Source: an uncultured Clostridia bacterium (GTDB lineage Bacteria > Bacillota > Clostridia > TANB77 > CAG-508). From it: a stretch of DNA of 8,499 nucleotides. Positions 1 through 5,395 of the stretch are shown one piece after another. The notes under the pieces are model-generated. The model was not told where the DNA came from and made no database searches. It saw only the letters and a list, made by a program, of their open reading frames with translations. Positions within the stretch are counted from its first letter, which is position 1. Each line of letters opens with the position of its first letter. The position numbers and the translations under genes are program-made. Where the stretch lies: the NCBI GenBank assembly GCA_934162625.1, contig CAKPJM010000047.1:1-8499 (forward strand), read 5' to 3'.

Positions 1-54
1 CGGAAACTCAAATCGGCGAGAACAAAGGGCTACTAAAGTCGCTTTGTTCTTTTT
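1..54 (+). repeat. Dispersed structured repeat, copy A (truncated by window edge)
   Basis: This is the 3' half of an element found three more times in the window (2220-2331, 2491-2610, 6098-6186). Its first 26 bases are identical to 2529-2554 of copy C. The visible part contains the right-hand strands of the conserved hairpin: GGAA, CTCAAA at 7-12 and GGCGA at 15-19. Their pairing partners lie outside the window. A perfect 9-bp hairpin with a T-run follows directly. The loop of that second hairpin shares the ACTnAAGTYG core with copy D, so both hairpins belong to one element. The copy presumably lies downstream of a gene outside the window. Confidence 0.8.
19..54 (+). terminator. Intrinsic terminator ending repeat copy A
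   Basis: AGAACAAAG (19-27) pairs perfectly with CTTTGTTCT (42-50) around a 14-nt loop, and the right arm runs into a five-T tract (50-54). It would stop transcription arriving from the left edge and insulate the next gene. It also shows that an ATG at 55 is not a plausible start for that gene. Confidence 0.8.
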
Positions 55-58
55 ATGT

Positions 59-91
59 TTGCTAGACTTTTTATAGTTAATATGATATATT
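59..91 (+). promoter_or_regulatory. Candidate promoter of the YwaF-like gene
   Basis: Two overlapping weak-to-moderate sigma-A pairs can be drawn: TTGCTA (59-64) with TATGAT (81-86) at 16 bp, and TAGACT (63-68) with TATATT (86-91) at 17 bp. Both fall between the terminator at 19-54 and the start codon at 157, where a promoter is needed. In such AT-rich DNA the match is only suggestive. Confidence 0.4.
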
Positions 92-156
92 ATACAAGAA
101 TTAAGAGAAGAACAAGAATACGTGATAATAAATATATTAATAGAAGAGGCGAAAAA

Positions 157-954
157 ATGTTATTTAAAAATGCCGAACAAGTAACTCCTTGTGGAATGTT
201 TTCATTAGGACATTTAATATTATTTACAATAACTATGATAAGTGTAGCAATTGCATTAAAAAAGACAAAATATATTAAACAAGATAATGTAAAAAAAATA
301 ATAAGAAAAAGTACTATAATTTTATGGATATTGGAAATAATTAAAATTGTATTCAATATTAAAAATTATGGTTTTAAAGAAGTAAATAAATATGTACCGC
401 TATATTTTTGCAGTTTGATACTATATGCAGGCATATTTAGTGGCTTTTGTAAAGGTACTTTAAAAAGAATTGGAGATGTATTCCTTTCAACAGGAGGAAT
501 AGTGGCGGGAATGATTTTTTTAATATCACCGTTAACATCATTAACAACTTATCCAGCAATACATTTCATAAGCTTACATAGTTTTTTACTGCATGGAACA
601 ATGGTTTATATAGGGCTATTAATGTTAATAACAGGATATGTAAAAATAGAAAAGAAAGATATGATATATTACTCTGCGCTAATAGTAATAATTAGTGTTA
701 TTGCATATATAGTAAATGAATTTTGTGGTAGCAATTTAATGTTCATATCACAAAACTATCCGGGAACATTTTTAGAAATAATATATGATTTTTCTGGAAA
801 ATTATTTCCTTTAATTATGGTTGCAGTTCAAGCAACATTGCCATTCTGCTTAGTATATGAAATTTATACTGGTATAGTAGATAAAAAAGCAAATAAATAT
901 AAATTAGACATCTTAGATAAATCAGAAGAGGATAAAGAAGTATATATGAATTAA
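157..954 (+). CDS. YwaF / TIGR02206-family integral membrane protein
   Basis: This encodes a 265-residue, very hydrophobic protein with about six or seven predicted membrane segments. The N-terminal FSLGHLILFTITMISVAIAL helix, a PLYFCSLILY segment and the FISLHSFLLHG segment recall YwaF-type (TIGR02206) membrane proteins, whose biochemical role is unknown. I chose the ATG at 157 because AGAGG (145-149) precedes it at suitable spacing. The frame is open back to an ATG at 55, but that would add an Arg/Lys-rich stretch and begin at the end of a terminator. The gene stands alone: the next gene is 136 bp away with its own ribosome binding site. The family call rests on residue pattern only, and the function is unknown. 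Confidence 0.7.
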   Translation: MLFKNAEQVTPCGMFSLGHLILFTITMISVAIALKKTKYIKQDNVKKIIRKSTIILWILEIIKIVFNIKNYGFKEVNKYVPLYFCSLILYAGIFSGFCKGTLKRIGDVFLSTGGIVAGMIFLISPLTSLTTYPAIHFISLHSFLLHGTMVYIGLLMLITGYVKIEKKDMIYYSALIVIISVIAYIVNEFCGSNLMFISQNYPGTFLEIIYDFSGKLFPLIMVAVQATLPFCLVYEIYTGIVDKKANKYKLDILDKSEEDKEVYMN

Positions 955-1027
955 GAAAAGTAATTTTTAAGTTTTCAAACAAAATGAGGAAATTTCAAAA
1001 GCAATACTTATTATAGTTTTTTATTTA

Positions 1028-1057
1028 TATAATAGAAATGAAAAATTTTCTATTATA
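1028..1057 (+). promoter_or_regulatory. Hairpin in the leader of the dehydrogenase gene
   Basis: TATAATAGAAA (1028-1038) and TTTCTATTATA (1047-1057) form a perfect 11-bp inverted repeat with an 8-nt loop, 18 bp upstream of the AAGGAGG at 1076-1082. It is followed by A-rich, not T-rich, sequence on this strand, so it is not a forward terminator. It could be a protein-binding operator or an mRNA-stabilising 5' hairpin. I found no convincing -35/-10 pair in 955-1090. Confidence 0.4.
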
Positions 1058-1090
1058 AAAAAATAATAATATTTTAAGGAGGAACGAAAG

Positions 1091-2167
1091 ATGGAAAGAA
1101 AAGTTAAAGTTGTACAAATAGGTACAGGAAAAATGGCAAAATATACAATGAGGTATGTTTTGGAAAAAGGCGGAGAAGTAGTAGGCGCAATTGATGTAAA
1201 CCCAGCTGTCATAGGAAAAGATATAGGAGAAATAATTGGAGGACAAGACCTAGGAGTAAAAGTAACTGACTTAAAAGACGCAGAAGAAATGCTAAAACAA
1301 GTAAAACCAGATATATGTATAGTAGAAACAATGAGTTTATTAAAAGATGTAGAAGAACCACTTATGCTATGTGCAAAATTAGGAATAAATGCAGTTTCAA
1401 CTTGTGAAGAAGCATTCTATTCTTGGAATTCAAATCCAAATTTAACTAAAAAAATTGATGAATTAGCAAAACAAACAGGATGTACAATAGTAGGAACAGG
1501 ATACCAAGATATATATTGGGGACAACTAATAACAAGTATCTGTGGATCAACACAAAAAATAACAAAAATAAAAGGAAGCTCAAGCTATAATGTAGAAGAT
1601 TATGGAATAGCTCTTGCAAATGCACATGGAGCAGGTTTAACATTAGATGAATTTGATAAACAAGTTGCATCAGTAGATAAAATAAGTAATGAAGAAAGAC
1701 AAAAAATTATAGAAAGTGGAGAATATTTACCATCATATATGTGGAATACAAATGGATGGTTATGTGATAAATTAGGACTAACAATAAAATCACAAACACA
1801 AGTAACAGTTCCAACAACAAATAAAGAAGATATTTATTCAGAAACATTAGGAGTAACAGTAAAAGCAGGAGATGCAACAGGAATGAGCGCAATAGTTACA
1901 ACTGAAACAGAAGAAGGAATAACAATAGAGTCAGAATGTATTGGAAAAGTATATTCAAAAGAAGATTTTGACAAAAATGAATGGTCAGTATATGGAGAAC
2001 CAGATACAACAATAACAGTTGCAAGACCAGCAACAGTAGAACTAACATGTGCAACAGTAGTAAATAGAATACCAGATATAATAAATGCAAGACCAGGATT
2101 TGTACCAACAGCAGAAATAGGAGAATTAAACTTTAAAACAAAAGCATTAAATGAATATGTAAAATAA
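1091..2167 (+). CDS. NAD(P)-dependent dehydrogenase, 2,4-diaminopentanoate dehydrogenase-like
   Basis: This 358-residue protein starts with a Rossmann nucleotide-binding motif (VVQIGTGKMAKYTMRYV, GxGxxA at about residues 11-16). A DIxIVET strand at about 75 and the AVSTCEEAFYSW segment follow. The C-terminal IPDIINARPGFV stretch resembles the end of Ord-type 2,4-diaminopentanoate dehydrogenases of ornithine fermentation, which are DapB-fold enzymes often mislabelled dihydrodipicolinate reductase. The DapB catalytic HHxxKxDAPSGT motif is absent, so DapB itself is excluded. Where I expect GTGxNPG in Ord, this protein has GTGYQDIYWGQL, so the substrate may differ. A perfect AAGGAGG (1076-1082) sets the start. 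No other ornithine-pathway gene (ortAB, oraSE, orr) is in the window. The gene is flanked by intergenic DNA and closed by a terminator, so it appears monocistronic. The family is fairly sure; the substrate is not. Confidence 0.65.
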   Translation: MERKVKVVQIGTGKMAKYTMRYVLEKGGEVVGAIDVNPAVIGKDIGEIIGGQDLGVKVTDLKDAEEMLKQVKPDICIVETMSLLKDVEEPLMLCAKLGINAVSTCEEAFYSWNSNPNLTKKIDELAKQTGCTIVGTGYQDIYWGQLITSICGSTQKITKIKGSSSYNVEDYGIALANAHGAGLTLDEFDKQVASVDKISNEERQKIIESGEYLPSYMWNTNGWLCDKLGLTIKSQTQVTVPTTNKEDIYSETLGVTVKAGDATGMSAIVTTETEEGITIESECIGKVYSKEDFDKNEWSVYGEPDTTITVARPATVELTCATVVNRIPDIINARPGFVPTAEIGELNFKTKALNEYVK

Positions 2168-2176
2168 TTTAATAAT

Positions 2177-2203
2177 GAAAAAAGGGGGACAACCCCTTTT
2201 TTC
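2177..2203 (+). terminator. Intrinsic terminator of the dehydrogenase gene
   Basis: The 11-bp stem GAAAAAAGGGG (2177-2187) / CCCCTTTTTTC (2193-2203) has a 5-nt loop. The U-tract forms the outer part of the 3' arm. It begins 10 bp after the stop codon. The A-tract on the left arm makes it potentially bidirectional. Confidence 0.9.
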
Positions 2204-2219
2204 TATTCAACAAAAATGT

Positions 2220-2331
2220 TATAATTGCTATTGCTTTTGAGACTTTATCATTTAATTCGAAAACTCAAATTAGCGAGGGAAAAGTGTGGCAAAGCCAGTT
2301 TTCTGTTTGGATTTGAGAAATTACTTTTTTT
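2220..2331 (+). repeat. Dispersed structured repeat, copy B
   Basis: The copy begins TATAATTGCTATTGC. Its fold is helix 1 TTGCT (2231-2235) / AGCGA (2272-2276), then TTTGAG (2236-2241) / CTCAAA (2264-2269), an A-A mismatch and a weak TTT/GAA top. Compared with copy C, the last pair of helix 1 changes from C-G to T-A on both sides, and one top-helix pair does the same. Both changes look compensatory. The second hairpin has GAAAA (2279-2283) / TTTTC (2299-2303) enclosing TGGC-AAA-GCCA (2287-2297). CTCAAAT (2264-2270) can alternatively pair with ATTTGAG at 2311-2317, followed by a seven-T run (2325-2331). The copy lies between the dehydrogenase terminator and the tRNA promoter. Confidence 0.75.
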
Positions 2332-2335
2332 GCTA

Positions 2336-2364
2336 TTGAAAACAAAAGGTAAATATAGTATACT
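2336..2364 (+). promoter_or_regulatory. Sigma-A promoter of tRNA-Thr
   Basis: TTGAAA (2336-2341) and TATACT (2359-2364) are separated by exactly 17 bp. The -10 ends 19 bp before the first base of the tRNA, giving a short leader. It starts just after the T-run of repeat copy B, so the tRNA is transcribed independently of that element. Confidence 0.8.
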
Positions 2365-2383
2365 AAAATAATGTAAATAGCAT

Positions 2384-2459
2384 GCTTCTATAGCTCAGTT
2401 GGTAGAGCAACGGATTCGTAACCCGTAGGTCGGCAGTTCAATTCTGCCTAGAAGCTCCA
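2384..2459 (+). tRNA. tRNA-Thr (anticodon CGT), CCA encoded
   Basis: A full cloverleaf is visible. The acceptor stem is GCTTCTA / TAGAAGC (2384-2390 / 2449-2455), the D stem GCTC/GAGC, and the T stem GGCAG/CTGCC with loop TTCAATT. The discriminator is T2456 and the CCA at 2457-2459 is encoded. The anticodon loop TTCGTAA (2415-2421) places CGT at 2417-2419, reading the threonine codon ACG. The anticodon stem is ACGGA (2410-2414) / CCCGT (2422-2426), so its loop-proximal pair (31-39) is an A-C mismatch while the other four pair. It is a single isolated tRNA gene with its own promoter. Confidence 0.93.
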
Positions 2460-2490
2460 AACTGTCAATAAATATTTTCAAGTTTTTTAT

Positions 2491-2610
2491 TATAATTGCT
2501 ATTGCCTTTGAGATTCCTGCATTTCATTCGGAAACTCAAATCGGCGAGAACAAAAAGTTGGAAAAATATAAAAATACCAATTAATTGTATTTCAATTGGT
2601 ATTTTTATAT
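2491..2610 (+). repeat. Dispersed structured repeat, copy C
   Basis: This is the best-paired copy. Helix 1 is TTGCC (2502-2506) / GGCGA (2543-2547) with a TC bulge, helix 2 is TTTGAG (2507-2512) / CTCAAA (2535-2540), and A2513 faces A2534. Helix 3 is TTCC (2514-2517) / GGAA (2530-2533) with a 12-nt loop. It matches copy D at 34 of 35 positions over 2494-2528 and copy A over 26 of 26 at 2529-2554. After AGAACAAA the sequence departs from copies A and D, and a different hairpin (2566-2610) takes the second position. A short open frame through this region is a by-product of the repeat, not a gene. Confidence 0.85.
2566..2610 (+). terminator. Long hairpin, likely terminator, after repeat copy C
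   Basis: A perfect 17-bp stem (2566-2582 with 2594-2610) contains ATACCAATT / AATTGGTAT and an 11-nt loop. The 3' arm ends in ATTTTTATAT. The run of U sits inside the arm, so it can act as an intrinsic terminator for the tRNA transcript. It is nearly symmetric and may work in both directions. Confidence 0.65.
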
Positions 2611-2619
2611 GCCTTAATA

Positions 2620-2659
2620 TTACAAAAATATTACAAACATTACAAAAACGTTACAAACA
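2620..2659 (+). repeat. Two tandem 20-bp repeats, four TTACAAA sites
   Basis: Positions 2620-2639 and 2640-2659 are direct repeats matching at 18 of 20 positions. They differ only where TA becomes CG at repeat positions 10-11. Each unit holds two TTACAAA sites, beginning at 2620, 2631, 2640 and 2651, and a degenerate fifth (ATCAAAC) follows at 2661. The 20-bp period is close to two helical turns, so equivalent sites face the same side of the DNA. The array ends 11 bp before the -35 of the next promoter, a position typical of activator sites. This is inference; no regulator is identified. Confidence 0.6.
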
Positions 2660-2670
2660 CATCAAACAGG

Positions 2671-2699
2671 TTGACTTATAGAAATATATAACTTAAAAT
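2671..2699 (+). promoter_or_regulatory. Promoter of the pilin-like gene
   Basis: TTGACT (2671-2676) and TAAAAT (2694-2699) are spaced 17 bp apart. The -35 matches consensus at five of six positions; the -10 is weaker (four of six). Together with the upstream site array this fits an activator-dependent promoter. The predicted leader is about 50 nt. Confidence 0.6.
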
Positions 2700-2756
2700 A
2701 TACATAAGCAAATATAAAAAAGTAAAGAATACAAAAGAAGGAGAGGAGAAAAACAA

Positions 2757-4013
2757 ATGGAAAAATTAAAAAACAAAAAGTCTAACGGCATCACGTTAAT
2801 AGCCCTAATAATAACAATAATAGTAATGTTAATATTAGTAGGAGTAACAATAACAGTAGCCTTAAATGGAGGATTATTCACAACAGCCAAAAGTGCAGCA
2901 ACAAATACTATAATAGAAGCAGAAAAAGAACAATTACTATCAGCAGTTGTAGCAACAATGGGAGACGATGGAAAAGTAAACTTTACAAAATTAGATAACA
3001 ATTTACCAACTAGTGAATGGACAGGAACAAACGGAACATATACAAGCCCAAAAGGAAATAAATACACAGTATCAGCAGATGGAACAATAGAATACGGAAA
3101 TGGAGGACAAACACCAGATAATCCAGAAGCTAAAATAGAAGCAAAAGTAGCATGGGTAAAAGCAAATTATCAAGATGCATTAAATGAAGCAGCAGAAAAA
3201 GGACAGACAACAACTGGTACTAGTGCAATAACAGATATTGCTATAGGAACTGATGGAAATATAGTAAACTTAAATTTATGGAATTATTTACTTATGGGAG
3301 ATGAAGATGGAATAGCTCTTGCTGAATATGCTAGTGAAGCTAACTTTTCTGGATATGATGGATATGCGTATAAAGGAACTGTTACAACAGAAGGAAAAAT
3401 AGAAGGAACAATTCCACAGATTATTTGTATGCAAGATGGAAAATCATTAGAAGTAAAAACAATATCCAAGCTTAAGTCTGAAATAGAGATAACAACAGCG
3501 CCAGAAATACCAAGTAGTGTAACGAAATGTGTAGCAATGTTTGCTGGTTGTAAATCATTAACAACTGCGCCAAAAATACCAAGTAGTGTGACTAGTTGTG
3601 CAGCAATGTTCAGTGGCTGTACATCATTAACAACAGCGCCAAAAATACCAAGTAGTGTAACAGAATGTTGGAGAATGTTCGAAGGCTGTTCATCATTGGC
3701 AACAGCGCCAGAAATACCAAGTAGTGTGACGGGTTGTGAATATATGTTCAGTAACTGTACATCATTGACAACAGCGCCGGTAATACCTAGTAGTGTGACG
3801 GATTGTTCAGGAATGTTCAGTAACTGTACATCATTAAGAGGTGATATTATAATTAATGCAAATCTTAATAATAGTAGCCCAAATTACTACTATGAGCTTA
3901 TGCTGAGAAGTGTAGGAAGTGAACAAAATAGAATAACATTAAAAGGATCTTGCCCAATACTTGAAGAGATAAAAAATACAGGAAATGCTGACTATATAAC
4001 AATAGAACAATAA
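2757..4013 (+). CDS. Pilin-like surface protein with Cys-containing 23-residue repeats
   Basis: The 418 residues start with a class III (type IV prepilin-like) leader: a basic, Lys-rich N-terminus, then Gly11 before ITLIALIITIIVMLILVGVTI, which should be cut by a prepilin peptidase and form the pilin N-terminal helix. Position +5 of the mature protein, usually Glu, is Ala. A pseudopilin-like region follows to about residue 115, then a linker, and an uncharacterised region to 245. Residues 246-360 are five 23-residue repeats, TTAPxIPSSVTxCxxMFxxCxSL, resembling the MFxxCxSL repeats of BspA/DUF285-type surface proteins. Each repeat has two cysteines. A roughly 58-residue C-terminal cap ends the protein. 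Start support is AAGGAGAGGAG at 2738-2748. It is probably a minor pilin or tip adhesin, but no pilus assembly genes are in the window. Confidence 0.75.
   Translation: MEKLKNKKSNGITLIALIITIIVMLILVGVTITVALNGGLFTTAKSAATNTIIEAEKEQLLSAVVATMGDDGKVNFTKLDNNLPTSEWTGTNGTYTSPKGNKYTVSADGTIEYGNGGQTPDNPEAKIEAKVAWVKANYQDALNEAAEKGQTTTGTSAITDIAIGTDGNIVNLNLWNYLLMGDEDGIALAEYASEANFSGYDGYAYKGTVTTEGKIEGTIPQIICMQDGKSLEVKTISKLKSEIEITTAPEIPSSVTKCVAMFAGCKSLTTAPKIPSSVTSCAAMFSGCTSLTTAPKIPSSVTECWRMFEGCSSLATAPEIPSSVTGCEYMFSNCTSLTTAPVIPSSVTDCSGMFSNCTSLRGDIIINANLNNSSPNYYYELMLRSVGSEQNRITLKGSCPILEEIKNTGNADYITIEQ
3492..3836 (+). repeat. Five in-frame 69-bp tandem repeats
   Basis: The units are 3492-3560, 3561-3629, 3630-3698, 3699-3767 and 3768-3836, each exactly 69 bp (23 codons). 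They remain very similar at the DNA level around the CCA-x-x-ATACC(A/T)AGTAGTGT segment. They use GCG, ACG and GTG codons that are uncommon elsewhere in the window. Variation is concentrated in the codons flanking the two cysteines. Near-identity makes copy-number change by slippage or recombination likely. Confidence 0.9.
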
Positions 4014-4041
4014 TTAATCTAATACAATAATTAAAAATTAC

Positions 4042-4080
4042 AAATAATTATAGATGGCTTTAAGTCATCTATAATTGTTT
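4042..4080 (+). terminator. Hairpin between the pilin-like gene and the membrane-protein gene
   Basis: AATTATAGATG (4046-4056) pairs perfectly with CATCTATAATT (4066-4076), extended outward by four further pairs including one T-G wobble (4042-4045 with 4077-4080). Only three T follow, then A-rich sequence, so termination may be partial. The next start codon is only 22 bp downstream, leaving no room for a new promoter after it. Some read-through is therefore expected. Confidence 0.6.
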
Positions 4081-4102
4081 AAAAAGTAAATAGGAAATAA
4101 AT

Positions 4103-5395
4103 ATGAAAAGTACCATAAAATATATTATAGTTTTTTTTACTACAATTTGCATTTTAGTTGCACTGTTAGTGCTAAGTGCATTAATACCTAAAAATAAAAT
4201 AATTAATAATTTAAATAAATCATCAGAATATTTTAAAGGAGTAAGAGGCGTAAATAGAAGAACAATTTCAAAAGAATATGAAACAGTTCATTATTATGCA
4301 GATTCAGTATTACTAAATATAATATTGAATATAGACTCAAACAAGCCAATGAAATCTATATTAGAAGCAAAATATTATGAATATAGAAAAGCAGATGTAA
4401 ATGATGATTTTATAAGTGCAATAGAAAATGGGTTTGAACCTAATCAACAATATTTAAGATACTGGCATGGAACAATTTGTTTAATTAGACCATTGTTAAC
4501 AATTTTTAGTATAAGCCAAATATATACAATTAATAAAGTAATATTTACAATATTATTTATACTATTAAGTATAATATTATTTAAGAAAAATAAAATATTG
4601 TCCATTATTTTTTTAGTTTCATGTTTTTTTACAACGATGCATATAACAACAAAATGCATAGAATATTTTTCTACAGTATTAATAATGTTTGCTGTATCAA
4701 TAATTGCATTATTAATAGAAAAGAAAGGAAATAAACAGCTATATATTTTATTTTTTATTTCAGGAATCCTAACATGCTTTTTTGATTTTTTGACAACAGA
4801 AACATTGACAATATTAGTCCCTGTAATGTTAGTAATACTAATTAGATATAAAGAAAACAGAATAAAAGATTTCAAAACAGAAATTATATTTTTAATTGCA
4901 TCCTTGTGCCTTTGGGGTGTTGCGTATGTATCAACATGGCTTGCTAAATGGCTATTGGCATCAGCAATCCTGAAAATTAATGCATTTGATTATGTTAAAG
5001 ATAATTTAATGCTTAGAATTAATTGGAATGGAAAATATGATATAGATAGTGGATTAATAAGAAAAGCAATACTGTTAAATTTAAGAACATTGTATCCAAT
5101 AAATACATTAAAAATAAAAAGTGTATATATTTTAATATTTTCAATTTTAGGACTAGCAGTAACTCTTCAGTCTATTAACCTTATAAATAAAAAAAATAAC
5201 TGGATAAATTATTTACTATGTATCATAGGAATAATACCATATATTAGATTTAGCTTTTTACTTAATCATTCGTATAACCACTATTTCTTTACATTTAGAG
5301 CACAACTACCAACCATTATAGCATTATTATCAATTATTTTAATTAATATAAAAACACTTAAAATGAAAAATGGAGATAAAAATGAGAAAGATTGA
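4103..5395 (+). CDS. Polytopic membrane protein, possible GT-C-type glycosyltransferase
   Basis: This 430-residue protein has an N-terminal membrane helix (about 5-28), a non-hydrophobic region to about 125, then roughly nine more hydrophobic segments from about 143 to 418. Candidate functional residues at membrane edges are YLRYWHG (117-123), DFLTTE (228-233) and NHSYNHYFFTFR (388-399). I do not recognise a named family. The pattern is reminiscent of uncharacterised membrane proteins of cell-envelope polysaccharide clusters and GT-C transferases, which take sugars from polyprenyl-phosphate donors. An AGGAAAT ribosome site lies 8 bp before the ATG. It overlaps the next gene, a lipid-carrier glycosyltransferase, by 14 bp, so the two are probably co-translated. 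A flippase role is an alternative. Confidence 0.5.
   Translation: MKSTIKYIIVFFTTICILVALLVLSALIPKNKIINNLNKSSEYFKGVRGVNRRTISKEYETVHYYADSVLLNIILNIDSNKPMKSILEAKYYEYRKADVNDDFISAIENGFEPNQQYLRYWHGTICLIRPLLTIFSISQIYTINKVIFTILFILLSIILFKKNKILSIIFLVSCFFTTMHITTKCIEYFSTVLIMFAVSIIALLIEKKGNKQLYILFFISGILTCFFDFLTTETLTILVPVMLVILIRYKENRIKDFKTEIIFLIASLCLWGVAYVSTWLAKWLLASAILKINAFDYVKDNLMLRINWNGKYDIDSGLIRKAILLNLRTLYPINTLKIKSVYILIFSILGLAVTLQSINLINKKNNWINYLLCIIGIIPYIRFSFLLNHSYNHYFFTFRAQLPTIIALLSIILINIKTLKMKNGDKNEKD

Noticed and set aside
55..156. Upstream in-frame extension of the YwaF-like gene (34 extra residues)
   Set aside because: It begins at the T-run of a terminator, adds an Arg/Lys-rich segment unlike the family, and has no ribosome site. 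The ATG at 157 has AGAGG.
955..976. GAAAA...TTTTC inverted repeat as terminator of the YwaF-like gene
   Set aside because: Only five A/T-rich pairs form reliably and no T-run follows. It is too weak to call.
1091..2167. Identification as DapB (dihydrodipicolinate reductase)
   Set aside because: The DapB catalytic HHxxKxDAPSGT motif is missing and the protein is about 90 residues longer than DapB.
2220..2225. TATAAT-like start of the dispersed repeat read as a -10 box
   Set aside because: No -35 hexamer lies at 16-18 bp upstream in copies B, C or D, and copy D has TACAAT.
2496..2681. A 61-codon open frame on the + strand
   Set aside because: It runs through repeat copy C, the 17-bp hairpin, the 20-bp tandem repeats and the next promoter. 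There is no ribosome site, and the peptide has no recognisable features.
2693..3067. A 124-codon minus-strand open frame
   Set aside because: It overlaps the pilin-like gene start and its promoter. Composition is explained by the opposite strand.
4444..4875. A 143-codon minus-strand open frame
   Set aside because: It lies wholly inside the polytopic membrane-protein gene and has no ribosome site or family resemblance.
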